This document shows, piece by piece, positions 44,558-52,707 of a DNA stretch of 52,707 nt. The notes under the pieces were generated by a model. The model saw only the letters and a program-made list of their open reading frames with translations. It searched no databases and had not been told where the DNA came from. Positions within the stretch are counted from its first letter, which is position 1. Every line of letters starts with the position of its first letter. Source of the stretch: JBARDN01 sp050736695 (GTDB lineage: Bacteria > Desulfobacterota > Binatia > Binatales > Binataceae); NCBI GenBank assembly GCA_050736695.1, contig JBOHWH010000195.1, positions 1-52,707 on the forward strand, read 5' to 3'. Position numbers and translations under genes: made by a program.

Positions 44558-45667
44558 GTGAAGGTTAGAGCCGCAGTCGCATCAGTCGCCGGCGCGCCGC
44601 TGGAAATCACCGAAGTTGATCTCGAAGGCCCCAAGCCCGGCGAGGTTCTGGTAGAAATCAAGGCGACCGGTGTCTGCCATACCGATGCATTCACGCTCTC
44701 GGGCAAAGATCCCGAAGGCCTGTTTCCCGTAATCCTGGGTCACGAAGGCGCTGGTGTCGTCATCGAAGCCGGCTCCGGCGTCACCACGCTTGCGCCCGGC
44801 GATCATGTGATCCCGCTTTATATTCCCGAATGCCGTGACTGTGCGGCGTGCCTGTCGGGCAAGACGAATCTGTGCATCGCGATTCGCGAGACCCAAGGCA
44901 AGGGCGTCATGCCCGACGGTACCAGCCGCTTCTCGCGTGGCGGCCGGATGATTCACCACTACATGGGCACCTCGACTTTCGCGAATTACACTATCGTGCC
45001 GGAGATCGCGCTCGCGAAAGTGCGCGCCGACGCGCCGTTCGATAAGATTTGTTACATCGGATGCGGCGTAACGACAGGGATCGGCGCGGTGATCAATACG
45101 GCGAAAGTCGCGCCCGGCGATCGGGTCACGGTGTTTGGTATCGGCGGTATCGGCCTCAATGTAATTCAGGGTGCGCGTCTATCGGGGGCGCGAATGATTG
45201 TCGCGATCGACACGAACCCCGCGCGTGAGGCAATTGCGCGTAAGTTCGGAGCGACCGACTTCGTCAATCCCGCTGAGGTCAAGGGTGAACTGGTGCCTTA
45301 TCTGATCGACCTGACGCATGGCGGCGCGGACTACGCCTTCGAATGCGTCGGCAACGTCAAGCTGATGCGCCAGGCGCTCGAGTGTTGTCATCGCGGATGG
45401 GGCACCTGCGTGATAATCGGCGTCGCCGGCGCGGGTGAAGAGATCTCGACCCGTCCGTTCCAGCTCGTCACCGGCCGCACCTGGAAGGGGACCGCATTCG
45501 GCGGCGCACGCGGACGCCGCGACGTGCCGAAAATCGTCGATTGGTATATGGAGGGCCGCATCAATATTGACGACCTGATTACGCACACAATGCCGCTTGA
45601 GCGAATCAACGAAGCGTTCGATCTGATGCACGCCGGCAAATCGATTCGCAGCGTGGTGACGTTCTGA
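44558..45667 (+). CDS. frmA: S-(hydroxymethyl)glutathione dehydrogenase (class III alcohol dehydrogenase)
   Basis: Oxidises the glutathione adduct of formaldehyde to S-formylglutathione with NAD. It shows the class III signatures throughout: TGVCHTDAFTLSGKDPEG, LGHEGAGVV, structural-zinc cysteines in PECRDCAACLSGKTNLC, CGVTTGIGAVINTAKV, and STRPFQLVTGRTWKG. GTG 44558 is chosen because AAAGGAG lies about six bases upstream; 369 residues, normal size. S-formylglutathione hydrolase (frmB) is not visible in the window; the adjacent alpha/beta hydrolases lack its typical sequence. It implies the cell makes glutathione and meets formaldehyde. Confidence 0.96.
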   Translation: MKVRAAVASVAGAPLEITEVDLEGPKPGEVLVEIKATGVCHTDAFTLSGKDPEGLFPVILGHEGAGVVIEAGSGVTTLAPGDHVIPLYIPECRDCAACLSGKTNLCIAIRETQGKGVMPDGTSRFSRGGRMIHHYMGTSTFANYTIVPEIALAKVRADAPFDKICYIGCGVTTGIGAVINTAKVAPGDRVTVFGIGGIGLNVIQGARLSGARMIVAIDTNPAREAIARKFGATDFVNPAEVKGELVPYLIDLTHGGADYAFECVGNVKLMRQALECCHRGWGTCVIIGVAGAGEEISTRPFQLVTGRTWKGTAFGGARGRRDVPKIVDWYMEGRINIDDLITHTMPLERINEAFDLMHAGKSIRSVVTF

Positions 45668-45674
45668 GCACGCC

Positions 45675-46112
45675 ATGAATACCTGGCAAAACCGCTCGAG
45701 CGCCCGCGGCGCTGCCTTTCGCGTGATCGCTCCGCTCGCGTGCGCAATCGCGCTGGCTGGATGCTGGCCGTTTGGCCATAGGAGCCCTACTCCGCAGCAG
45801 CAGTACCTGGACGCGCTCAATCACGGCCATTCGGCGCAGGCCAGCCAAATCTGGCTCAGCATGTCGCCCGAGAATCGCGAGAAATGGGCGCGCAGTGAAG
45901 GCCTCTTTCCGCAGGTCGCGCCCGAGGAAATAAAAAAACAAGTGATGCGGCATTATGAAGACGAGGCCGGCTCCGAGCAGGAAGGCGACAGCGGAGTAAC
46001 GCAGATTGCACCTGCCGCGGGCGCGGGCTTGCAAAACCTGCCGTCGTTGACGGCCGCACCGAATTCTCCACCCCCGCCAGCCGCTGCTTCGCCGGGCGCC
46101 GGTTCGAACTGA
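45675..46112 (+). CDS. Hypothetical lipoprotein
   Basis: Not recognised. It has a lipoprotein signal ending in LAGC (Cys about residue 30), then WPFGHRSPTPQQQYLDALNHGHSAQASQIW, written here only as its flanks, a short helical core (SPENREKWARSEG) and a Pro/Ala/Ser-rich disordered tail. 145 residues. It lies eight bases after frmA and ten before the acyl-CoA dehydrogenase, so it is in that operon. Probably membrane-anchored; no function proposed. Confidence 0.7.
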   Translation: MNTWQNRSSARGAAFRVIAPLACAIALAGCWPFGHRSPTPQQQYLDALNHGHSAQASQIWLSMSPENREKWARSEGLFPQVAPEEIKKQVMRHYEDEAGSEQEGDSGVTQIAPAAGAGLQNLPSLTAAPNSPPPPAAASPGAGSN

Positions 46113-46122
46113 GAATACATCG

Positions 46123-47277
46123 ATGGATTTTGGATTATCGCCCGAGCAACAGCTTCTTCAGACGACTCTGCGCGAATTTTCGATGCGCGAATTGCTGCCC
46201 GGGTATCAATCGCGCGATCGCGACGAAGATTTGCCGCCCGCGCTCGTTGGCAAGCTCGGCGCGATGGGCGTGCTTGCGCCGATGGTGGCGGCGGCAAACG
46301 GCGGTACCGCGCTGGACTTTGTCTCCCTTGGGATCGCGCACGAAGAAATCGCGCGCGGCGACTTCAACGCCGCGTACGTATTGCTGATCGCGGCGCTGGT
46401 CGGCTCGATCATCGCGCGCAGCGGCGACGATCGCCAACGGTCGGAATTTCTGCCCCCGATCTGCCGCGGCGAGCTGATTGCGGCGCTCGCAGTGACGGAG
46501 CCGTCAGGCGGCTCCGACGCCGCACACGTGAAGCTTTCCGCGCGGGGTGAAGGCGACCACTACATCCTCGACGGCGAGAAGACTTCGATTTCATTTTCGT
46601 CCTCTGCGGGAACGGCTCTGGTGATAGCGCGCACCGGCACGCTCGATCAGGGAGCGCACGGCGTCAGTGCGTTTTACGTCGATTTGAATTCGCCCGGCGT
46701 CTCGCGCACGCGTTTTCGCGATCTCGGCTCGCGCGCAATCGGCCGCGGTTCGCTGTTCTTCGACGCGGTGCGAGTGCCCGTCGCGGCGCGCGTCGGCGCC
46801 GACGGCGCTGGCTTCGTCCAGGTGATGCAGGGCTTCGATTTCAGCCGCTCTCTCATCGGCCTTATGTGCATCGGCGCGGCCGAGCAAAGCGTCGAAGAAA
46901 CCTGCGCCTACGTGGCTGGCCGCGACGCCTTCGGAGGAAGCCTCGCGAGGTTCGAGGGCGTGTCGTTTCCGCTGGCCGAAGCGGCGGTCGAGCTTCGCGC
47001 CGCGCGGCTGCTCTGTTATGAGGCGTTGTGGCTGCGCGATCAAGGCCAGCCGCACGGATGGATCGCGGCGGGTGCAAAATGGCTCGCGCCGGAACTTTGC
47101 GCCCGCGTGCTGCATCAATGCCTGCTGCTGCACGGGCACATGGGCTTCAGCCTCGAGCTGCCGCATCAGCAGCGAATGCGCGACGTTATCGGCCTCGAGA
47201 TCGGCGACGGCACGGCGCAAATCATGAAGCTGCTGGTCGCGCGCGAGATTATCGGCAAAGCGGCGCGCCCCTACTGA
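46123..47277 (+). CDS. Acyl-CoA dehydrogenase family protein
   Basis: FAD flavoprotein that introduces a double bond into an acyl-CoA. The three-domain layout is present: helical N-terminus (LSPEQQLLQTTLREF), middle beta domain with AALAVTEPSGGSDAAHVKL, and helical C-terminus ending IGLEIGDGTAQIMKLLVAREI, whose Glu (about residue 363) is at the catalytic-base position. 384 residues, usual length. Overall it resembles cyclohexanecarboxyl-CoA-type dehydrogenases more than butyryl-CoA ones, but I cannot fix the substrate. It is ten bases after the lipoprotein and ten before the GH78-like gene, so all are likely one transcript with frmA. No electron-transfer flavoprotein gene is nearby. Confidence 0.92.
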   Translation: MDFGLSPEQQLLQTTLREFSMRELLPGYQSRDRDEDLPPALVGKLGAMGVLAPMVAAANGGTALDFVSLGIAHEEIARGDFNAAYVLLIAALVGSIIARSGDDRQRSEFLPPICRGELIAALAVTEPSGGSDAAHVKLSARGEGDHYILDGEKTSISFSSSAGTALVIARTGTLDQGAHGVSAFYVDLNSPGVSRTRFRDLGSRAIGRGSLFFDAVRVPVAARVGADGAGFVQVMQGFDFSRSLIGLMCIGAAEQSVEETCAYVAGRDAFGGSLARFEGVSFPLAEAAVELRAARLLCYEALWLRDQGQPHGWIAAGAKWLAPELCARVLHQCLLLHGHMGFSLELPHQQRMRDVIGLEIGDGTAQIMKLLVAREIIGKAARPY

Positions 47278-47287
47278 GGAACCGGTA

Positions 47288-49702
47288 ATGGCGACTCGCG
47301 GATGGCCGATTTTGTGGAACGCGCGCTGGATTTGGGCAGCGTCAAAGCTGCGGCCGGTCGCCGCGATCGCGTCCAATTCAATTCCTCCGCGCGAGACATG
47401 GAACCGCTTTTGTTACGTACGCAAATCGATCGACCTTGCTGAAGTTCCAGCGTCGGTTCCGGCGCGAGTTACCGCCGACTCGCGCTTCATTCTGTATGTT
47501 AATGGAATCGAGGCCGCGCGCGGCCCGGCGCGCTCGAACCCTGCGCGACTGGCGTGGGCGGAAATAGATCTCGCGCCAATGCTCGTGCGCGGGCACAACT
47601 CGATCGCCGCGGTTGTGCGCTTTTACGGCGCGCCGATGCCGTGGTGGATTCCCGCACCGGCGAGTTTTCTGCTCGGCATCGGTTCGTTCGCGTTCGAGGC
47701 GCCCGCCATCGAAGCGTTCTCCGATAAAAGCTGGCGCGCCGTGAGCGCGCCGTATCGCCAGCAAGTTCCAGCGCCTCCGGTTCTGCTGCAGCCACCGATG
47801 GAAATTCTTGATGGCGCGATGGTTCCACAAGGATGGAACCTCGCTGACTTCGACGATTCATCGTGGGCGAACGCTGCCGAGCTGACCGCCGCGACCTTCG
47901 CGCCCAACCGAGCGCGGATTCCGCTTGAGCCGTACACTGCGCCTGAGCCGGCCGATATCGCGCCGCTCACCGCACTCCCGGTCGCGTTGGCCGAGATCGG
48001 GCGGCGCACCGTCACTTCGCGGGCCGGCGACGATCCGCTCGCCGGCTATCCCGCTGAGAGCGGATCCAGCACCGACGCAATCGCAATCACCTATGACGCG
48101 GGCGCGATCACGCTGGCGACGCCGTGGCTGGTCGCACGCGGACCTGCGGGAGCGATTGCGGACATCTATGTAGGCGAGGATTTGCGTAGCGACGGCATCG
48201 CCGAAATCGCGCCGCGGTTTTACGCGAGCCGCTACATACTTGGCGGACGCGAATCGGAACGCGTCGAAGGATTCGAGACAGTCGGGTTTCGCTACCTGAC
48301 GATCGTCGCGCGTGGCGGCGCTATCGTCGATACCGCCGGCGCGATCGAGCGGCGCTATCCGCGCACTGGCGATGCGCGCTTCGAATGCGACGATCTTCGA
48401 CTCAATAAAATATGGCAGCTTGGCGCGCGCACTCTCGACTTGTGTTCATCCGACGCGTTTGTCGACTGCCCCGGACGTGAGCAGCGCGCGTGGCTCGGCG
48501 ATTCCTACATCCACGCGCTGCTGAGCTTCGTCACGAATGCCGATTGGCGGCTGGTGCGGCGTCATCTTCGAATCTGCGCGCATTCGGTACGCGCCGATGG
48601 ATTGCTCGCGATGGTTGCCGCGGGCGATTTCGCAACCGCCTCGACGACCATTCCGGATTATTCGCTGCACTGGGTGCGTGCGCTGGCGCGCTATTTCGAA
48701 TATTCCGGCGACTCCGATCTAATCCGTGAACTCGCCCCAGCCGCTCTGGGAGCGTTGGCCGCGTTCGAGCGCTATCGCGCCGAAGACGGCCTGATACGCG
48801 CTATGCCCGGCTGGATGTTTATCGATTGGGCGATGACTGAACGCGCGGAAGTCACAGGCGCGATTGATGCGCTTTACGCCGCCGCGCTCGAGGACTTCGC
48901 GAAGCTTGCGGACATCGCCCTTGGAGACTCGCGCCTCGCCGCCGACTCTCGCGCTCGCGCGCTTCGCACCCGCGCCGCATTCGAGGTGCTATGGGACGAA
49001 CGCAGAGGCGTGTACGTCGATGCGGCCGATGAGAGAGGTGCGCGCCGCCGCGTGAGCCAGCAAACTAATGCGATCGCGATCGTGAGCGGATGCGCACCGC
49101 GCGAGCGATGGACGCGAATTCTCGACTACATCCTTGACCAGTCACGCGTCGTCGTGACTCCGACTATCTCTGACAATCCGGGAGCTTACGTCGCGCAGCG
49201 CATGGATCCGTCCGAGTACTGCAAGTTCACGCCGGAGCACAACGTTGTTGCGGCGCAGCCGTTTTTCTCTCATCTCCTTCACGACGCGATTGTGCGCGCA
49301 GGCCGTCGCGATCTGATTGCCCGGCGATGCCTCAAATGGCTGCCGCAGGCCGAACGCGGCAACACCGCGTTCGAGGAATACTGGAATGCGCGGCCCGGAA
49401 CCGGCAGCCGATGCCATGCGTGGTCGGCGACGCCGACCTATGATTTGACCGCGCACGTGCTCGGCGTCCATCCGCTCAGAGCTGGTTATGCGGAGGCGGA
49501 GATTGCTCCGATTTTCGGCGCGCTACGCCATCTCGAAGGCGTGGTCCCTACTCCAAAGGGCATGATCGAAATTGTGCTCGATCGCGAGCGCGGCGGCGAA
49601 GTGAGTCTTCCCGCGGGCGTCGGCGCGATCCTTCGTTTCGACGATGCTCCGCTAGGCGACGCACGGCTCGGCTGCGGACGTCATCGTATCGTCCGCGCGT
49701 GA
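47288..49702 (+). CDS. GH78-like (alpha-L-rhamnosidase-type) glycosidase
   Basis: 804-residue protein with N-terminal beta-sandwich domains (WIWAASKLRPV, ARVTADSRFILYVNGIEAARG), a jelly-roll and an (alpha/alpha)6 barrel starting near residue 360. The GH78 active-site block is recognisable: DAFVDCPGREQRAWLGD, against the DCPQRDERxGWTGD of characterised rhamnosidases, so the general-acid Glu appears shifted to the preceding position and replaced by Gln. The partner region GNTAFEEYWNA carries the base Glu. No signal peptide, so presumably cytoplasmic. It starts ten bases after the dehydrogenase gene. Activity on rhamnosides is plausible but unproven. Confidence 0.8.
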   Translation: MATRGWPILWNARWIWAASKLRPVAAIASNSIPPRETWNRFCYVRKSIDLAEVPASVPARVTADSRFILYVNGIEAARGPARSNPARLAWAEIDLAPMLVRGHNSIAAVVRFYGAPMPWWIPAPASFLLGIGSFAFEAPAIEAFSDKSWRAVSAPYRQQVPAPPVLLQPPMEILDGAMVPQGWNLADFDDSSWANAAELTAATFAPNRARIPLEPYTAPEPADIAPLTALPVALAEIGRRTVTSRAGDDPLAGYPAESGSSTDAIAITYDAGAITLATPWLVARGPAGAIADIYVGEDLRSDGIAEIAPRFYASRYILGGRESERVEGFETVGFRYLTIVARGGAIVDTAGAIERRYPRTGDARFECDDLRLNKIWQLGARTLDLCSSDAFVDCPGREQRAWLGDSYIHALLSFVTNADWRLVRRHLRICAHSVRADGLLAMVAAGDFATASTTIPDYSLHWVRALARYFEYSGDSDLIRELAPAALGALAAFERYRAEDGLIRAMPGWMFIDWAMTERAEVTGAIDALYAAALEDFAKLADIALGDSRLAADSRARALRTRAAFEVLWDERRGVYVDAADERGARRRVSQQTNAIAIVSGCAPRERWTRILDYILDQSRVVVTPTISDNPGAYVAQRMDPSEYCKFTPEHNVVAAQPFFSHLLHDAIVRAGRRDLIARRCLKWLPQAERGNTAFEEYWNARPGTGSRCHAWSATPTYDLTAHVLGVHPLRAGYAEAEIAPIFGALRHLEGVVPTPKGMIEIVLDRERGGEVSLPAGVGAILRFDDAPLGDARLGCGRHRIVRA

Positions 49703-49724
49703 TATTATTGCGGGCCGCGCGATT

Positions 49725-50501
49725 TCAGCGTGGCGCTTGATCGTTCAGATGTGCGGCGAAACGCAGGCGGATGTAGTCGGCAGTCCAGCGGCCGCGTTCA
49801 TCGCATAGAACGGGGCGCAGCAGCTCGATCGCTTCAGCAAGCGCCTTCTTGCGATCGGCGGGTTGAAGCGGCCGCAAGAAATTCTGCACGAAGGTATCGA
49901 GCCATCCTTCGATTCCGGTCGGCAGCGGAGTGGGTCGCGGAATGATTGCGATGTAATCGATCGCGAAGCCGGCGCGCTCTAGTCGTTCGCCGTAGTCCTC
50001 GGCAGTCGGAAAGTACCAGGGAATTTGCGCCGCCCCATTTATTCCGCGCCGCGCGAGCACCGCTTCGAGCGCTACGATTATTGCCGCAACGCATCCGTGT
50101 CCGCCGAACTCGCCGACGAATCTCCCGCCCGGCTTGAGGGCGCGCCTTACTCCTGCGAGCACGCTGTCAGGCTCGCGCATCCAGTGCAGCGCCGCGTTCG
50201 AGAATACCGCATCGAACTCACCCTCGAATCTAAGGCATTGTCCGTTTACGACGCGCGCATCGAGGCCGCGCGCGCAAGCGCCCGCAACCATCTCTTCGGA
50301 CGCGTCGACGCCGACCACATTTGCACCAGCCGCCGCGATCGCCTCAGTCAGCACGCCGTCGCCGCATCCGATATCCAGGATGCGCTCGCCCGCGGTGGGC
50401 CGGAGCATCGCGAGCACCGGTTCGCCGAGCTCGCTCACGAACCTTGCGTTGCGGTCGTATGATTTCGGTTGCCAGCTATTGAGTTGTTCAGGAGGGTTCA
50501 T
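49725..50501 (-). CDS. Trans-aconitate 2-methyltransferase-like SAM methyltransferase
   Basis: Rossmann methyltransferase: ILDIGCGDGVLTEAIAAAG (motif I, about residues 41-59), VVGVDASEEMV (motif II), and SNAALHWMREPDSVL, the motif typical of Tam. The C-terminal cap (PWYFPTAEDYGERLERAGF) also fits. Homology starts at ATG 50501 (MNPPEQLNSW); the frame continues to GTG 50552 without a better ribosome-binding site. 258 residues. True Tam methylates trans-aconitate; relatives act on other carboxylates, so the substrate is provisional. Convergent with the GH78-like gene and divergent from the sigma-factor gene. Confidence 0.82.
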   Translation of the reverse strand: MNPPEQLNSWQPKSYDRNARFVSELGEPVLAMLRPTAGERILDIGCGDGVLTEAIAAAGANVVGVDASEEMVAGACARGLDARVVNGQCLRFEGEFDAVFSNAALHWMREPDSVLAGVRRALKPGGRFVGEFGGHGCVAAIIVALEAVLARRGINGAAQIPWYFPTAEDYGERLERAGFAIDYIAIIPRPTPLPTGIEGWLDTFVQNFLRPLQPADRKKALAEAIELLRPVLCDERGRWTADYIRLRFAAHLNDQAPR

Positions 50502-50728
50502 TTGAGACGGATCGAAGCATTCGGATTCCGCATCTTCTTCGTATATGCGCACCGATATCGAGGCAACGGTGCACTCGATGGTTTATCGTTTTGTTGCGCT
50601 CATCGTCGAACTGACTTATCGTCCGCGTAGCGCCGTCGCATCGGCCGGCGCCAGTGAGATTTGTTCGATGCGCCCAGCAGCAGCGCAATCCACCGGAACA
50701 TCCGCGACGTATATCAGGGCAGAGCTAC

Positions 50729-51289
50729 GTGGCCAGTATCGCCGCTAACCGCCAGCCAGACGAAGCATTGATCAGCGAGATGGCGGCCGGAAAACAGGAT
50801 GCGCTGCGCGCTTTTCATCAACGCTATGGGCTCGCGGTGACCGGCGTCGCGTACAGAATCGTCGGCAATCAGGCTGATGCCGAAGAGGTCGCCGCCGATG
50901 TGCTATGGCAGGTTTGGCGAGACTCGTCGCGCTTCGATCGCAGACGCGGCTCGGCCGCGGGGTGGGTGATGATGCTCGCGCGCAGCCGCGCGATTGATCG
51001 CTTGCGCGCACGCAAGTCGCGAGAGCATACCGATGAAGATCCGACCGCCGAGACGATGTCCGATGATCCGACACTCGAAATCCACAACTCCCAGCGCCGT
51101 CTTCAGGTCGGCAACGCTCTCGCCGCGCTCAAAAGCGAGGAGCGCGAGCTGCTTGAGCTTGCCTATTTCTCGGATCTCTCGCAGGCGGAAATCGCCGGCC
51201 GCACCGGTATCGCACTGGGAACCGTGAAAAGCAGGATGCGCACCGCGATGATTAAACTTCGAGACGCTCTAAAAGGGCGCGTCGAGTAG
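50729..51289 (+). CDS. ECF-family RNA polymerase sigma factor (SigK-like)
   Basis: Sigma-70 region 2 (FHQRYGLAVTGVAYRIVGNQADAE, given here as its start and end, with WVMMLARSRAIDRLRARKSR as region 2.4) and region 4 (LSQAEIAGRTGIALGTVKSR). It drives transcription of a stress regulon when freed from its anti-sigma factor. GTG 50729 is chosen, with AGGGCAG just upstream; an in-frame start at 50654 would add 25 residues without homology. 186 residues, normal size. The anti-sigma gene begins five bases after its stop. Its own promoter was not identified. Confidence 0.93.
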   Translation: MASIAANRQPDEALISEMAAGKQDALRAFHQRYGLAVTGVAYRIVGNQADAEEVAADVLWQVWRDSSRFDRRRGSAAGWVMMLARSRAIDRLRARKSREHTDEDPTAETMSDDPTLEIHNSQRRLQVGNALAALKSEERELLELAYFSDLSQAEIAGRTGIALGTVKSRMRTAMIKLRDALKGRVE

Positions 51290-51294
51290 CTGTG

Positions 51295-52200
51295 ATGACG
51301 CACGAGGAACTGAAAGCGCTGTTGCCGATTTACGCACTCGACCGGCTCGAGGGCGAAGAAGCGCGGGCGCTAGCCGAGCATCTGGCGGCAGGATGCGACG
51401 AATGCCAGCGCGAGCTCGCGTCGTTTCGCGAAGCGTTGGCCGCGCTGGCAATGACCTCGGTGGGCGAGGATCACGGGCATCCTGATCGGGTCTGGGAGCT
51501 TCTTTCGCAACGGCTTGACGACGGCGACGCGCCAGGCGCGGCGCCACTCGATTTGGGGCTGCGCGCTGATCGCCGCGCAGCCGCCGATCCAGATTCGATC
51601 GACCTGCGCTTTCGGCGGATGCGCCGCGCGGCGGCATTCTTCGGCGCGGCGGCCGCGGTGTTGATCCTTGCGCTCGGCTACTCGAACTTCGAGCTCGGTG
51701 CGCATCTGGAATCCACGCGCGCGGCAACGGCGGTTGAGATCGCCGCGATGCACGATCGGATCGACGCGCTTCAGCATGGCGTCGAGGCCGCCTCCGACAG
51801 GATCGCGGCGCTCAAATCGCGCCTCGACAGCAACACCACGCTGACGCTCGCAGCCTTTTCACCCGACACCACGATCGTGCATCTGGCGGGGATGCCCGCG
51901 TCATCGAAAGCCGCCGCGATGGTTGCGTTAAGCCCGAGCAATCACACCGCGCTGATGCGGGTCGCGGGACTACCGGAGGCGCCGGCAGACAAGGTTTACG
52001 AAGTATGGTGGATCGGCAAGAAATCCGGTCCGATGCGTGCCGGGACTTTCAGACCCGCCGCGCGGGGTACCAGCTCCGTCGAGCTGGCCATGCCGCCTGA
52101 GGGCGAGCTAATCCTCGCCTCCGCGGTGACACTCGAACCCGCGGGCGGCGCCAACAAGCCGACGGGCTCGATGTACTTGAAGGGAGATTTCCCGCACTAA
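51295..52200 (+). CDS. RskA-type anti-sigma factor
   Basis: Membrane anti-sigma factor. The N-terminal cytoplasmic zinc-type domain reads LLPIYALDRLEGEEARALAE then HLAAGCDECQREL, with His 29, Cys 34 and Cys 37 as ligands. A linker leads to one membrane helix (AAFFGAAAAVLILALGY, about residues 104-120), a coiled coil, and the periplasmic RskA domain (DKVYEVWWIGKKSGPMRAGTF). Signal-triggered proteolysis of such proteins frees the paired sigma factor. ATG 51295 follows the sigma stop by five bases; 301 residues. The following ferritin-like gene is a candidate regulon member. Confidence 0.9.
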   Translation: MTHEELKALLPIYALDRLEGEEARALAEHLAAGCDECQRELASFREALAALAMTSVGEDHGHPDRVWELLSQRLDDGDAPGAAPLDLGLRADRRAAADPDSIDLRFRRMRRAAAFFGAAAAVLILALGYSNFELGAHLESTRAATAVEIAAMHDRIDALQHGVEAASDRIAALKSRLDSNTTLTLAAFSPDTTIVHLAGMPASSKAAAMVALSPSNHTALMRVAGLPEAPADKVYEVWWIGKKSGPMRAGTFRPAARGTSSVELAMPPEGELILASAVTLEPAGGANKPTGSMYLKGDFPH

Positions 52201-52256
52201 TTTCGCTCTGCAAAAATCCAAATCCATTCACGCCGCGTATATCTAGTGTGACGGCA

Positions 52257-52707
52257 ATGGATACCAGCTTCGATCTCGACCGTTACCTGCGCGTTTCCGG
52301 CGCGACCAAACCCGAGGCCTTTGATTGGAGCGCGCCGCAGCCGCGCCTCGGCGAAGAGGCATTGTTCTGCCTCGCCTACATGATGGATATCGAATCGCAC
52401 ACGATTGTCTATATGCGCGACTTGCTCTCGACCGCGATCATTCGGGAGAACGAGGTTACTTCGTTTCTATCTTGCTGGGCGTATGAGGAATTCTTTCATT
52501 CGCTGCTGCTGCGCCGGATGCTTGCCGCGCAAGGCGTCGAGTTCGACGATCGCCGCTTCGCCGACTTGCGCAAGGCTCAAAGCCTTCTCGACCGGACGAT
52601 CGTTCCGGTTGCGCGAATCGTTTCCCGGATGACGCGGCACTTTCCCGCCGTTCACATGACCTTGGGCGCGATCAACGAATACTCGACCCTGACTGGCTAT
52701 CAGGCAC
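52257..52707 (+). CDS. Ferritin-like di-iron protein, 3' end outside window
   Basis: 150 visible codons from ATG 52257 (GTG 52248 also possible). Mostly helical with carboxylate/His positions typical of a di-iron four-helix bundle: YMMDIESHTIVYMRDLL, then WAYEEFFHSLLLRRM (Glu-x-x-His), then TLGAINEYSTLTGYQ. The third helix resembles stearoyl-ACP desaturase-like proteins (DesA group) and rubrerythrin-type proteins alike; I cannot choose between them with the C-terminus missing. It lies 56 bases after the anti-sigma gene on the same strand. Confidence 0.7.
   Translation, partial: MDTSFDLDRYLRVSGATKPEAFDWSAPQPRLGEEALFCLAYMMDIESHTIVYMRDLLSTAIIRENEVTSFLSCWAYEEFFHSLLLRRMLAAQGVEFDDRRFADLRKAQSLLDRTIVPVARIVSRMTRHFPAVHMTLGAINEYSTLTGYQA

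Noticed and set aside
1..52707. tRNA, rRNA, CRISPR, insertion sequence or prophage
   Set aside because: I looked for TPsiC-like motifs, regularly spaced repeats, transposase motifs and phage genes by eye and found none; a covariance-model search would be decisive.

Overview
This is GC-rich, densely coding bacterial DNA. Only one stretch longer than 300 bases (about 4477-5039) lacks an intact gene. The organism is a diderm (Gram-negative type): there is an RND efflux pump with its adaptor, an Mla/Pqi-type lipid ABC system, several lipobox proteins and a RecBCD enzyme. Glutathione-linked formaldehyde dehydrogenase and the short EF-Ts form also fit. The mix (rpsB-tsf-pyrH-frr-uppS-cdsA core, many small hydrolases, acyl-CoA dehydrogenase, sulfatase, amidase) resembles deep proteobacterial, Desulfobacterota or Binatota-like soil lineages. 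That placement is an inference from gene content and is weak. I saw no tRNA, rRNA, CRISPR array, phage gene or insertion sequence.

Layout. 1-4566 (minus): translation and envelope operon rpsB-tsf-pyrH-frr-uppS-cdsA, cut by the window start. 4640-4924: a decayed Rrf2-type regulator. 5040-6878 (plus): recQ. 6955-7115: a frameshifted ribbon-helix-helix antitoxin remnant. 7137-9551 (minus): arsR-AHSA1-GST operon with a well-formed promoter/operator, then a transglutaminase-like protein. 9665-14686 (plus): a hydrolase, the lipid transport operon (STAS-MlaE, MlaF, MCE protein, PqiC-like lipoprotein) and a VOC protein. 14724-14852: a tail fragment of an ACR3 arsenite carrier. 14876-20511 (minus): methyltransferase, an oversized RND permease and its adaptor. 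20652-21683 (minus) and 21781-30664 (plus): a WYL-domain regulator divergent from recC-recB-recD, with overlapping inverted repeats between them. 30809-33411 (plus): gnd-zwf. 33468-38664 (minus): catabolic operon of dehydrogenase, SDR, amidase and GPH-type transporter. 38850-44461 (plus): DUF1330 protein, sulfatase, two alpha/beta hydrolases around a TetR regulator, and an M23-type peptidase. 44558-49702 (plus): formaldehyde dehydrogenase, lipoprotein, acyl-CoA dehydrogenase and a GH78-like glycosidase. 49725-50501 (minus): methyltransferase. 50729 to the end (plus): ECF sigma factor, RskA-type anti-sigma factor and a ferritin-like protein cut by the window end.

The most interesting arrangement is the WYL regulator facing recCBD. 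WYL proteins of other bacteria sense single-stranded DNA or nucleotides and control DNA-damage or defence genes. This layout suggests a dedicated circuit controlling double-strand-break processing. Three separate gene remnants (Rrf2, ribbon-helix-helix antitoxin, ACR3) show local gene decay. Several recognisable enzymes depart from family consensus at key positions (CdsA, M23 peptidase, GH78).
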